From contig NZ_JARXUZ010000001.1 in assembly GCF_029893365.1 (NCBI RefSeq), forward strand, positions 1,674,001 to 1,738,000: 64,000 bases of DNA, written 5' to 3'. The position numbers were made by a program, and so were the translations under genes. The stretch is from Cryobacterium sp. CG_9.6. GTDB lineage: Bacteria > Actinomycetota > Actinomycetes > Actinomycetales > Microbacteriaceae. The notes beneath the pieces were generated by a model that had not been told where the DNA came from, did not search any database, and saw only the letters and a program-made list of their open reading frames with translations. Shown one piece after another: positions 7,718-16,079 of this stretch; position 1 is the stretch's first letter, and each line of letters opens with the position of its first letter.

Positions 7718-8602
7718 ATGACCGACACCCGATCTGCCGCTGGCGATCTGCTGGCCGCTGACACCGGCATGGATGCCGTCAGCCTGCGGGTGGGTGACCT
7801 GGCGGTCATGTCGTCCTACTACCGCGAGGCGCTCGGGCTGGAGGTCGTGGGGGAGGACGCCGGCTCAGTTGTGCTCGGTCGCGGGCTCACCCCTCTGGTG
7901 GCCTTGGAGCACGCTCCCGGGCTTCCGGTTGCTGCACGCTCACAGGCTGGCCTTTTTCACACCGCTCTGCTCTTTGACACTCCCGCCGCGCTGGCCGCCA
8001 CGGTGTACCGGGCGGCGCGGGATCAGCGTTCCGCTTTTGTCGGAAGTGCTGACCACCTCGTGAGCGAGGCCTTTTACTTCACCGACCCGGAAGGTAATGG
8101 GATCGAACTGTACGTGGACCGCGATCGATCGGAGTGGTCATATCGGAACGGCAGTGTGGAGATGGCCACGCTCGCCCTGGATGCGACTGATTACCTGCTC
8201 CGGAACCTGCCGGCGAATGGCGAGTCCGAACTGCACGATGCGGCGACGGTGGGCCATGTTCACCTGCAGGTGGGCGATATTTCTCTGGCATCGGCTTTTT
8301 ACGTGGATGCACTGGGATTCGAGACCACTCTGGAGGTGCCCGGCGCACTGTTTGTGAGCGCCGGGGGATATCACCACCACATGGCGATGAACGTGTGGAA
8401 CAGCCGTGGCGCCGGCCCTCGTGCAGCCAGCCTCGGTCTCGCTGAGGTGGCCATCACCGTGCCTGAGCGCGCTGATCTCGATGCGGTGAGCGAGCGACTT
8501 CGGCACCGGTTCATTCCGGTGCAGGATGACGGGAGCAGTCTCCGTGTTGACGACCCGTGGGGCACACGCGTCACGCTGAGCGTGGGTGGGACATCCTTGT
8601 GA
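7718..8602 (+). CDS. Two-domain VOC family dioxygenase (catechol 2,3-dioxygenase, CatE-like)
   Basis: A 294-residue protein made of two vicinal-oxygen-chelate repeats. The first (about residues 9-130) starts AVSLRVGDLAVMSSYYREALGLEVV and ends in DPEGNGIELYVDR. The second (about 170-285) has VGHVHLQVGD, AMNVW and DPWGTRVTLS. H in the second HVHLQVGD and E in GIELY fit the metal triad of CatE-type extradiol dioxygenases. ATG 7718 has AGGAGAAG in front; a GTG at 7688 is open but lacks a site. It is controlled by the dyad-containing promoter at 7642-7677, so induction by quinones or phenols is plausible. Confidence 0.8.
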   Translation: MTDTRSAAGDLLAADTGMDAVSLRVGDLAVMSSYYREALGLEVVGEDAGSVVLGRGLTPLVALEHAPGLPVAARSQAGLFHTALLFDTPAALAATVYRAARDQRSAFVGSADHLVSEAFYFTDPEGNGIELYVDRDRSEWSYRNGSVEMATLALDATDYLLRNLPANGESELHDAATVGHVHLQVGDISLASAFYVDALGFETTLEVPGALFVSAGGYHHHMAMNVWNSRGAGPRAASLGLAEVAITVPERADLDAVSERLRHRFIPVQDDGSSLRVDDPWGTRVTLSVGGTSL

Positions 8603-8718
8603 GGAGTGAGTGCGGCCCTGGTGTCGGTGCCTGTTTGTAGAGTGAAGTCATGCTTCGAGCCTGCAGCCAGCCTCGAGACCGGGGCCTGACCGTGACGTTC
8701 GGCGAGTGATCATGCTGC

Positions 8719-8744
8719 GAATATGTTTGCTAAAAAACATATTC
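8719..8744. promoter_or_regulatory. AT-rich 10-bp inverted repeat upstream of the DUF222/HNH gene
   Basis: GAATATGTTT and AAACATATTC form a perfect inverted repeat around GCTAAA, in a stretch (8717-8790) strikingly AT-rich for this genome. It lies about 50 bp upstream of a TAAAAT -10 box at 8784-8789. It looks like an operator or a promoter up-element. Confidence 0.5.
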
Positions 8745-8783
8745 ATTCTCTGAGGTTTATTCACATATTTCTTCTTTTCTGGG

Positions 8784-8789
8784 TAAAAT
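8784..8789 (+). promoter_or_regulatory. -10 box of the decayed DUF222/HNH gene
   Basis: TAAAAT, then 6 nt, then ATG 8796. This is the same spacing as the leaderless genes elsewhere in the window. It supports 8796 as the ancestral start. Confidence 0.45.
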
Positions 8790-8795
8790 GGTTCC

Positions 8796-10804
8796 ATGAA
8801 CAATCTCAGAGACGCCACCAGAACGGCTTAGGTAGCGGATGTTGCCAGCGCCGTTACGGACGTGCCCTCAGAGATGTCGAGCAGGAACGCCGGTGCACGG
8901 AACGGAGGTGAACGGAGCATGAGCCTACAGAGCGTTGCGGCACAGGGCGTTGCGGCACAGGGCGTTGCGGCACAGAGCGTAACCGTACCGGTCGGCGCGA
9001 TGGGCGGAGACCGGTGTGGAACACCGGGGTGCAGCCACTGGGCAACCGCGCGAGCACCGTCGCCGGCGCAGCTGTTCATGTTGCTCCGGCTCATGGACCT
9101 GTCACTCGGATGGAACCAGCCCCGGGTCGGCCGGCGGCCGGGAGCCACGAATCGTGGTGGCGCGGGATCGAGCGGGGGTCGTGTCCGCCCTGCGACTCAG
9201 GCACAGAGTCAGGCTCAGGCGCAGGCGCAGGCGCAGGCTCAGGCTCCGAGATCACTTCCGTCTCTCACCTCCACTGGAGCCGCCGGCACGGTCAGCGAAC
9301 CGGTTGCCGACGAACTCGCCCGCGTCGTAGCCGAGGTCAATGCTCTGGGCACGTCGAGTGCGCACTTTGAGGCGCTATCTGACGCCGCTGCGATTGCGGG
9401 CAACGGCTGATCGCGGATGCCCGTCGCCTGATTGATACGCGTGCCGCCTGGATGGCCGCCACGATTGCCCGCCGATCCCGTCCGGAACTCGGACATTCCG
9501 GGTTGGCAGCGAAGCAGGGCTTCCTGAACCCCGAGGATATGGTTCAGCACGTAACCGGCTCTACCCGCGGCGAGGCCAACACTCTCATCGCGGTCGGCAC
9601 ACTGCTCGCCGACACAGAGGCCGCTGAAAAACTTATGCAAGAAGCCATCGACAACCCCGATATCGGGCGAGCATTCGTCACCGTTCCGTGGCAAGCACCC
9701 ATCGGTTATGCCGTTAACACCGGGGTGCTCTCCATTGCGAAGGCGGAGGCTATCCGCTCGGGCCTCGGGAGCATTGATTCCTTCGTGACAGCGAACAGAC
9801 TCGGTGAAACGCTGACGCTCCTCCTGCAGGAAGCGGCAGCACTCAATGCAGACCAGCTGTTCAAGCGAGCACGACGCCTTCGCGACCGCTTAAACGAGGC
9901 AGGTATCGCGGCGGGCGAAAAGGTCGCCCGTGACCAGCGGTACTGGAAGGTCTGGCGTCAACGAGACGGCATGGTCCGCAGCAGCGCTCTGCTTGCTCCC
10001 GAAGACGGAGAACTTGTGCTGTCGGCCTACGAAACCGCGACCAGTCCGCGTCGCACCGGAGTGCGGTTTGTCGATCCGCAGCAGGCATCCTGGGCGGATA
10101 CCCTGCTCAAAGACCCGCGCACCCTCGACCAGATTGCCGCCGACGCCCTCGTGCAGATGCTGCGCCTCGCTGGGGAAGCCGAAAGTGCTGACCCGCGCGA
10201 TTACGAACTGGGCCACGACCACCCGAAAGGACGCCTGGCAGCCCGTGTCTTCGGTGGCCGACGTCCAGCCGTGCGCGTAATGGTCACCGCCAAAACCATC
10301 ACCACTGGCAGCGGCTTCGGACACCTGGAGGGAAACCCTGCACCAGTTTCGTGGGAAACGATTGACCGCAACCTCTGTGACACCGGAACCGTGGGAATCA
10401 TGTTCTCGGACAATGGGCAGTGCGTGAACGTAGGCCGCGATCTGCGCCTCTTCACTCTTCGCCAACGGGTCGGCCTCGCCGTGAGAGACGGCGGCTGTCG
10501 CTGGCCCGGATGCACACGCCCACCCTCGTGGACGGAAGCGCACCACATCAAGCATTGGAAAGCACACAACGGAAAAACTGACCTCGCCGAGGGGATCAGT
10601 CTGTGCAAATTTCACCACCTGTTGCTGCACAACAACCTCTGGCAGATCTTCTGTCATGACGGTCAGTACTGGCTCCGACCTCCCGCAGACCTCGATAGCC
10701 AGCAACGTCTGATCGCAATGCCGAGCAAGAACACCCTCATCCTGAATGATTACGGCGGAGAGCGCGCAGCATCCCCGCCAACCGGACCCTTCCGCACGGA
10801 CTGA
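8796..10804 (+). pseudogene. DUF222/HNH endonuclease-domain protein (13E12-repeat type), disrupted
   Basis: The C-terminal part (frame of 9452-10804, 450 residues) is a classical DUF222 protein with a terminal HNH nuclease motif: DGGCRWPGCTRPPSWTEAHHIKHW, then LCKFHHLLLHNN. The DUF222 region continues upstream only after a frame change. ELARVVAEVNALGTSSAHFE ... AAIAGNG stops at 9410, while RLIADARRLIDTRAAWMA continues in another frame, so one base (probably a C after AAC near 9405) is missing. From ATG 8796 a TAG at 8829-8831 also interrupts the N-terminus. An ATG at 8919 with GGAGGTG avoids the TAG but not the frameshift. Mycobacterial relatives belong to the LexA regulon. The DNA between 8933 and 9245 is repetitive. 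Confidence 0.75.
8933..8978 (+). repeat. Tandem 15-bp repeat (three units)
   Basis: The unit GCGTTGCGGCACAGG is repeated three times (the last with AGAGCG), coding GVAAQ-type pentapeptides in the decayed HNH gene. A second low-complexity run (CAGGCG/CAGGCT, about 9197-9245) codes alternating Gln-Ala. Both fit slippage in a relaxed or disordered N-terminal segment. Confidence 0.7.
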
Positions 10805-10893
10805 CCGATAGATAGATAGTGACCAGTTCGATTGTTCCTCTCTGGACACGCGGTCGGGCCGTGCTCGGTCCCAGTTCAAGGCAGGATAGAACC

Positions 10894-12582
10894 ATGGTAC
10901 ATACGAATCAGCAACCCTGGGTCACGAACTATCAGCCGGGAGTACCTGCCGAAATTGAACTGCCCACCGAATCCCTCGTCTCGATGCTGGAACGTTCCGT
11001 TGCCGAGGCGGGCGACCATCCAGCGCTGGAATTCTTTGGACGTCGCACCACCTATACCGAGCTGGGTGACCAGATCGATCGTGCAGCCGAAGGACTCCGA
11101 GGACTCGGTGTGCGAGCCGGCGACCGCGTAGCCGTGCTCCTTCCGAACTGTCCACAACATGTCGTCGCTTTCTACGCCGTACTTCGCCTTGGCGCCGTAG
11201 TTGTCGAACATAACCCGCTGTACACATCGCGAGAGCTGCGCCATCAGTTCGAAGACCATCAAGCCCGTATCGTTATCGCCTGGGACAAGTCCGTCGCATC
11301 TCTGCAAGCATTCCCCGCCGACATTGAGATCGACCACATCGTCTCCGTCAACCTCCTCGACGCATTCCCCACACTCAAGCGTCTGGCCCTGCATCTGCCG
11401 GTAAAGAAACTGCGTCAATCGCGAGAAGCACTCACCGGACCCGCAACAGGAACCATTTCATGGAAGACCCTCTTGAGCCACGGTTCCATTGATCCGGAGC
11501 ACCCACGTCCATCCGTCGTGGACCTGGCCGCCATTCAATACACCTCCGGCACAACGGGACGCCCCAAAGGCGCCATGCTCACCCACTTCAACCTGTATTC
11601 CAATGCCCTCCAGGGTGAGGCGTGGATGCAGGGAGCGGAATACCGCAAAGAGATTTTCTACGCCATCCTGCCCATGTTCCATGCTTTTGGAATGACCCTC
11701 TACCTCACCTTCGGTATTCGCAAACAGGGTCTGCTGGTGCTTTTTCCCAAATTTGACCCGAATTTGGTACTGGATGCGATGAAGAAATCACCAGCCACGG
11801 TGTATTGCGCCGTCCCACCCATCTACGAACGCACGGCGCGAGCAGCCCAGGAACGAGGCATCTCCCTCCGTTCATGCAAATACTGCATTTCCGGCGCCAT
11901 GAACCTGCCCGACCACGTGGTGGAACTCTGGGAATCGGTCGCGGGTGGGCTCCTCGTGGAGGGTTACGGCATGACCGAATCATCACCGGTCGCCCTCGGC
12001 AACCCATTTCACCCCACACGTCGAAACGGCACCATCGGTGTGCCGTTCCCCTCCACCCTGATGCGCGTGGTCGACCTTCACGACCCCAGCATTGAGGTGC
12101 AACCGGGACAGCCGGGGGAGTTACTCCTCAAAGGCCCGCAGGTATTCGAGGGCTACTGGAACAATCCCGAAGAGACCCAGAAGACCCTGCTACCCGGGGG
12201 GTGGCTTCGCACCGGAGACATCGTGACCGTCGACACCGATGGCTTCACCACCATCGTGGACCGAGCCAAGGAACTGATCATCACCGGTGGTTTCAACATT
12301 TCCCCCTCCGAAGTGGAAGCCGTGCTGCGTCTCCATCCTTCCGTCGTCGACGCTGCTGTCTTCGGTAAGCCGCTGGAACGCGGAGGTGAAATGGTCATCG
12401 CCGCCGTCGAACTCGCCCCGCGCACCAAGCTGAACGAAGCTGAGCTTCGAGATCATTGCCGCGAACATCTGGCCGCCTACAAGATTCCACGCCGCATCGT
12501 CCAGATCACCGACACCCCACGCTCGATGCTCGGCAAAATCCTCCGTAAACAGGTTCGGGAACAGGTCCTGCCCACCCTCTAA
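10894..12582 (+). CDS. fadD: Long-chain fatty-acid-CoA ligase
   Basis: A 562-residue member of the ANL adenylating family. The P-loop YTSGTTGRPKG is near residue 218 and YGMTESSP near 360. GWLRTGDI (acyl-adenylate aspartate) is near 432 and KELIITGGFNISPSEVE (hinge) near 455. The catalytic lysine is in MLGKILRK close to the C-terminus. It activates fatty acids with ATP and CoA. ATG 10894 follows GCAGGATAG; the longer frame from 10819 adds 25 residues without a ribosome site. A GATA tetranucleotide run (about 10807-10818) precedes it. Acyl-CoA dehydrogenase and enoyl-CoA hydratase lie 35 kb away. Confidence 0.92.
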   Translation: MVHTNQQPWVTNYQPGVPAEIELPTESLVSMLERSVAEAGDHPALEFFGRRTTYTELGDQIDRAAEGLRGLGVRAGDRVAVLLPNCPQHVVAFYAVLRLGAVVVEHNPLYTSRELRHQFEDHQARIVIAWDKSVASLQAFPADIEIDHIVSVNLLDAFPTLKRLALHLPVKKLRQSREALTGPATGTISWKTLLSHGSIDPEHPRPSVVDLAAIQYTSGTTGRPKGAMLTHFNLYSNALQGEAWMQGAEYRKEIFYAILPMFHAFGMTLYLTFGIRKQGLLVLFPKFDPNLVLDAMKKSPATVYCAVPPIYERTARAAQERGISLRSCKYCISGAMNLPDHVVELWESVAGGLLVEGYGMTESSPVALGNPFHPTRRNGTIGVPFPSTLMRVVDLHDPSIEVQPGQPGELLLKGPQVFEGYWNNPEETQKTLLPGGWLRTGDIVTVDTDGFTTIVDRAKELIITGGFNISPSEVEAVLRLHPSVVDAAVFGKPLERGGEMVIAAVELAPRTKLNEAELRDHCREHLAAYKIPRRIVQITDTPRSMLGKILRKQVREQVLPTL

Positions 12583-12599
12583 CGAGCGGATGCACCCAT

Positions 12600-13094
12600 T
12601 CAGGGACCCACAGAGCGGGGAGGTCGACCAAAAAAGGCGAGCCTCCCCGCGTCCTCTGACACAGTGTCCCACCCACCATCGAACGTAATGACCGCCAACG
12701 CCGACGTGTTCATGTGCACCGAGTGACCCGTGAGCAGCGCCACGACGTCCTCGATTCCTGGGTTATGCCCGATCAGAACCACAGTCGAGGCATCGCTCGG
12801 CAAACCGCGCATCACAGCCAGAAGTTGCATACTCGACGCAGCATACATTCGAGCATCGGTCACCGCAGGCGGGTGCATCGCCAGTTCCTCGGCAGCCAGA
12901 GACCACGTGGTCTGAGCCCGGACAGCGGGGGAGACGACAGCACGATCAATGACGGGCAGATGGTGATTCAGCCACTTCCCAACGAGCGGTGCCTGCTGTC
13001 GACCACGATCATTCAGCGGCCGATCGATGTCAGCCTCAGTACCTGACCAGTCCGACTTGGCGTGCCGCACCAGAATCAATGTGCTGACCGGCAT
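12600..13094 (-). CDS. SixA-type histidine phosphatase
   Basis: A 164-residue protein of the histidine phosphatase superfamily. LILVRHAKSDW at residues 4-14 carries the RHG-like RHA motif whose His is phosphorylated. PLNDRGRQQAPLVGKWL and the second catalytic-site block LIGHNPGIEDV follow. The short single domain is typical of SixA, which dephosphorylates phosphohistidine domains, although actinobacterial relatives may act on small phosphorylated metabolites. Start at 13094 (MPVSTLIL), with AAAGGTGGGG at good spacing; an upstream ATG at 13121 would add nine residues. The next gene is divergent. Confidence 0.85.
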   Translation of the reverse strand: MPVSTLILVRHAKSDWSGTEADIDRPLNDRGRQQAPLVGKWLNHHLPVIDRAVVSPAVRAQTTWSLAAEELAMHPPAVTDARMYAASSMQLLAVMRGLPSDASTVVLIGHNPGIEDVVALLTGHSVHMNTSALAVITFDGGWDTVSEDAGRLAFFGRPPRSVGP

Positions 13095-13181
13095 GGCACA
13101 CCCCACCTTTCTCTTATTCACATTCCTTTACAGTCTGACAAACCCCCGACCCGAGATCAACAGCTCCACTACGATGCCATC

Positions 13182-13712
13182 ATGACTCCGGAGCAAATCG
13201 CACTGAGCAACCTCCAAGCACAGTGGTGGGGTGTCGCTGCAGCATTCCTCACCGTGGCCGTCGCCGCCACATTTGGGTACCTCACCCTTCTGAACAATCG
13301 ACGAGCCCTTGATGCCCAGCAGCGCGCCACACTGGCCGCCGTATCGGCTGAGCCAGCACATTCGCTGCGCCGAGGCGTGGCAACACCCGCAGCCGTGTCG
13401 TGGCAGATCCGTACCGGCGGTGGCAACCAGTGGATGCTGATCAATTCCGGATCGAAACCGGCCTACAACGTGCAGGTGGCTGGTTACACAGACCTGGACC
13501 AGCGCCGCATCTTCGGCATGGACACACCCCGTGACAGCGTTGCACCCGAGGAAGCGGTCCCGTTTCAGGTGCGGTCACGCTTCACACTCCGCGGACCCGT
13601 GAACGTGATCGTCACCTTCACCGACGAACCCGACGTCGACCCAGGCCCAGGCCCAGACTCAAGCTCGAGCTCCGAGAGATCACGCCAGACACTGCTCGTG
13701 CCCGCGCGGTAG
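13182..13712 (+). CDS. Uncharacterised single-pass membrane protein
   Basis: A 176-residue protein of no recognised family. Residues 1-15 are polar, 16-38 form one membrane helix (WGVAAAFLTVAVAATFGYLTLL), and the rest is a soluble domain of beta character (VSWQIRTGG...WMLINSGSKPAYNVQVAGY) with a low-complexity Pro/Gly/Ser tail. The pattern SGSKPAYNV resembles the small beta-sandwich seen after a membrane anchor in many actinobacterial hypothetical proteins. TACGAT (13170-13175) ends 6 nt before ATG 13182, so it is probably leaderless. It is divergent from the sixA-like gene. Confidence 0.65.
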   Translation: MTPEQIALSNLQAQWWGVAAAFLTVAVAATFGYLTLLNNRRALDAQQRATLAAVSAEPAHSLRRGVATPAAVSWQIRTGGGNQWMLINSGSKPAYNVQVAGYTDLDQRRIFGMDTPRDSVAPEEAVPFQVRSRFTLRGPVNVIVTFTDEPDVDPGPGPDSSSSSERSRQTLLVPAR

Positions 13713-13783
13713 CGGTATCCCGTCAGCGCACGAGAGCCGTTCAGCCGTTGGCAGAAGCGCCTCACGCGCGTAACCTGAGCGGC

Positions 13784-14101
13784 ATGAACGACAACGAGGA
13801 ACTCAGACGAGAAGCTCGCAAACGGCTGAAAGCACGCTCAGGTTTCTGGAGCTATATCGGAGTGTGGGGTGCCGTTTCGCTTCTGTTGACAGCCATCTGG
13901 TTTATTGCAACGCCCGGAGAGTACTTCTGGCCCGTCTGGGCCATCTTTGGCATGGGAGTTGCCGCCCTCTTCGTGGGCCTCGACGCTTACGGACCCGGCC
14001 GTCGATACCACACCGAAGCAGACGTGGATGCGGAGATTGAACGGATGACGGGACACCCGATTTCGCAAAATCCCCCGCATCGCGACGACCCCACGCTCTA
14101 G
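13784..14101 (+). CDS. 2TM-domain small membrane protein
   Basis: A 105-residue protein. An N-terminal charged helix, NDNEELRREARKRLKARSGF, is followed by two membrane helices (about residues 24-41 and 49-67) and a cytoplasmic tail with ADVDAEIERM. The R-K-R-L-KAR-x-F-W-x-Y entry to the first helix is the hallmark of the 2TM domain, sometimes fused to sensor kinases; alone, its function is unknown. TAACCT (13771-13776) ends 7 nt before ATG 13784. This start is preferred over the longer frame from 13748. Confidence 0.75.
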   Translation: MNDNEELRREARKRLKARSGFWSYIGVWGAVSLLLTAIWFIATPGEYFWPVWAIFGMGVAALFVGLDAYGPGRRYHTEADVDAEIERMTGHPISQNPPHRDDPTL

Positions 14102-14195
14102 CCACCGGACCCCAGCGGTGCTGTGCCTGTGCCTGTGTCAGTGTCAGCTGCAGCGTCCACCTCTCCGCCAGCGAATCTGCAGAAAGACCAACACG

Positions 14196-14858
14196 TCAGG
14201 TGAGGCGCACCAGGAGATCTGCACGATCACGAGTGGATTCGACGAGGAGTGCATTTCGCTGATCAGATCCCCAGGCCCAGAGTTCTGCCTCGGAATGAGT
14301 TTTTCCAAACGACTCATGCCGTGTGACCAGCCGCTCCCGTCGCACCTCGTCAGCAAGGTCGAGATACCAGACCTCGTCAATGGACGCACGTGCATCAGGC
14401 CAGGAATCACGATCCAGAAGAAGATAGTTTCCTTCGGTCACGACCAGAGGCGTTGTGGCCCACACGGGAAGAGCCGACCCGACCGACTCCTCGAGATCAC
14501 GACGGAATTCGGGAGCGTAGACCGTGAGACTCGCACGCCCACCCGATGTGGCATCCTGGCTTCGCAGAAGTTTCAGCAGCATCGCGAAACCGACATCGTC
14601 AAAGGTGTCATGGGCACCCTTGCGATTCTGACGTCCCAAACGAGCTAACTCGGTGTTCGAGAGGTGGAATCCGTCCATCGGCACGAGGGTCGCGACATTC
14701 GGTCCGAGAGCCGCAACCACCAGGGCAGCCACCGTGGACTTGCCAGCCCCCGGTGCCCCCGTGATACCGAGAATGCGTCGTTGACCCGCTACCGCCAGTG
14801 TGCTGGCCCGCGCCACAAGCTCGTCGAGGGAGAACGGACGCGCTGTGCTGTCAGTCAT
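14196..14858 (-). CDS. Nucleoside/nucleotide kinase family protein (uridine-kinase-like P-loop kinase)
   Basis: A 220-residue P-loop kinase. Walker A GITGAPGAGKST is at about residues 31-42. VPMDGFHLSN near 60 is the uridine-kinase/panK-like acceptor motif, VYAPEFRRDLEE near 115 a substrate loop, and TEGNYLLLDRDSW near 140 the Walker-B-like strand. Members phosphorylate fructose, pantothenate or nucleosides; the substrate here is not determinable. A strong GAGGAGG site precedes the ATG. The gene is convergent with the 2TM gene. Confidence 0.8.
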   Translation of the reverse strand: MTDSTARPFSLDELVARASTLAVAGQRRILGITGAPGAGKSTVAALVVAALGPNVATLVPMDGFHLSNTELARLGRQNRKGAHDTFDDVGFAMLLKLLRSQDATSGGRASLTVYAPEFRRDLEESVGSALPVWATTPLVVTEGNYLLLDRDSWPDARASIDEVWYLDLADEVRRERLVTRHESFGKTHSEAELWAWGSDQRNALLVESTRDRADLLVRLT

Positions 14859-14963
14859 AGCCAGACCTCCTCTGTTGATGACCTATTCCGAGCATGGCAT
14901 CGCTCCAGCTCGGATCATCTGCACAACCCCAAACAGGGTGGGCAATACCCGTTACCCTAGCGC

Positions 14964-14979
14964 CAGCGCACGAGCGCTG
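14964..14979. terminator. Small hairpin, former terminator of the chitinase gene
   Basis: CAGCGC-ACGA-GCGCTG, a perfect 6-bp stem. Before the IS insertion it lay about 10 bp after the chitinase stop codon. The IS now separates it from its gene. Confidence 0.4.
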
Positions 14980-14995
14980 AGAACAGGACCCTAGC

Positions 14996-16078
14996 TGTAC
15001 TGAGTCATGAGGTTGGTGACACTCGGCTGAGCGGTGTCTGTCCGATTCCAGTGTGGATGCGTTCAGTGTTGTAGAAGTTGAGCCAGGGCGCAAGGGCTTG
15101 GGCGCGTTCGTGGTTGCTGGTGTATTTGCGGGCGTAGGCCCATTCGGTGGCGAGGGTGCGGTTCAGTCGTTCGACTTTCCCGTTCGTCCAGGGGCAGTGC
15201 GGTTTGATGAAGCGTTGCACGGCCCCGATCTTCGCGACGGCTTCTTTGAATGCGGTCGAGTTTCGGTAAGCGAAGGCGTTGTCAGAGATGACGCGTTCAA
15301 TCTGGGGGATGCCGTTTGCCGCGAAGAAGGCTGCGGCACGTTCGAGGACACCAGCAGCGGTGATGCCCTTCTCGTCGGGCTGGATTTCGGCGTAGGCGAG
15401 GCGGGAGTGATCGTCGATGACCGCGTGGACGTAGTCAAATCCCACGCGCCGAGACCCCTTTCGATGATTGCTGGGACTTTGGGTGGGGTCAGCGCGCCAC
15501 CCGCCACCGTTCGGGATGCAGCCGAGTTTCTTCACGTCGATGTGTACCAGTTCGCCTGGCCGGTCGCGTTCGTAGCGTTCTGCGGTGGCGCGTGAAGATC
15601 GGATGACCGCGCCGGTGACGGGGTCCAGCCACGACAGGGGTGGGAGGTCGTAGCGAGTCAGTATTCGCGACACGGTCCGTGCTGGCACTCCCGTCACCGC
15701 CGCGATGCGCAGGGGCCCATTCCGCCCCAGGAGACGGGCAACAACAACTTTCGCTTCTTGCGGAGCACTGGTCTTCGTCGGGCAATGGTGTGGCCGGGAC
15801 GAGCGGTTCAGGAGCCCCGCGGTGCCCTCAGCGTGGTGCCGGTTAATCCAGCGGTGAGCGCATTGACGCGAGATGCCGAGCTCTTTAGCGACGTGCGAGA
15901 CAGGGCGCCCGTCATTGATCACTCTGTCAATCAGTAAGGCCCTCCCATGAAGGGTCAAACGGGTATTAATGTGGGGCATGAGAACCTCCGTTTTCGTGGC
16001 GACTTTGACATCACCACTGAAACCGGAGGTTCTCCTTTTTTCAACCCCGAACTGTCACCAACCTCTCGGCTCAGTACA
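14996..16078 (-). mobile_element. Complete IS481-family insertion sequence, 1083 bp
   Basis: The ends are imperfect inverted repeats. Left begins TGTACTGAGTCATGAGG and right (inward) TGTACTGAGCCGAGAGG; both continue TTGGTGACA. A perfect 6-bp target duplication, CCTAGC, flanks it (14990-14995 and 16079-16084). One intact transposase gene fills the element, so it may be active and recent. Confidence 0.93.
15005..15979 (-). CDS. IS481 family transposase
   Basis: A 324-residue DDE transposase, intact. An N-terminal helix-turn-helix (SHVAKELGISRQCAHRWINR, about residues 28-47) is followed by an Arg/His-rich segment and a second HTH-like part. The rve catalytic core has D in LVHIDVKKLG, D in RVISDNAFAYRN and E in GKVERLNRTL. 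NFYNTERIHTGIGQTPLSR near the end is the standard IS481 C-terminus. It runs in the same direction as the chitinase gene behind it. Confidence 0.95.
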   Translation of the reverse strand: MPHINTRLTLHGRALLIDRVINDGRPVSHVAKELGISRQCAHRWINRHHAEGTAGLLNRSSRPHHCPTKTSAPQEAKVVVARLLGRNGPLRIAAVTGVPARTVSRILTRYDLPPLSWLDPVTGAVIRSSRATAERYERDRPGELVHIDVKKLGCIPNGGGWRADPTQSPSNHRKGSRRVGFDYVHAVIDDHSRLAYAEIQPDEKGITAAGVLERAAAFFAANGIPQIERVISDNAFAYRNSTAFKEAVAKIGAVQRFIKPHCPWTNGKVERLNRTLATEWAYARKYTSNHERAQALAPWLNFYNTERIHTGIGQTPLSRVSPTS

Positions 16079-16079
16079 C

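Noticed and set aside
9183..9250. Short-period CAGGCT/CAGGCG repeats, looking at first like a CRISPR-type or minisatellite array
   Set aside because: Units are 6 bp, with no spacers; they code Gln-Ala runs in the decayed HNH gene.
15053..15595. An open frame antisense to the IS481 transposase
   Set aside because: A shadow of the intact transposase; no ribosome site and no homology-like motif.
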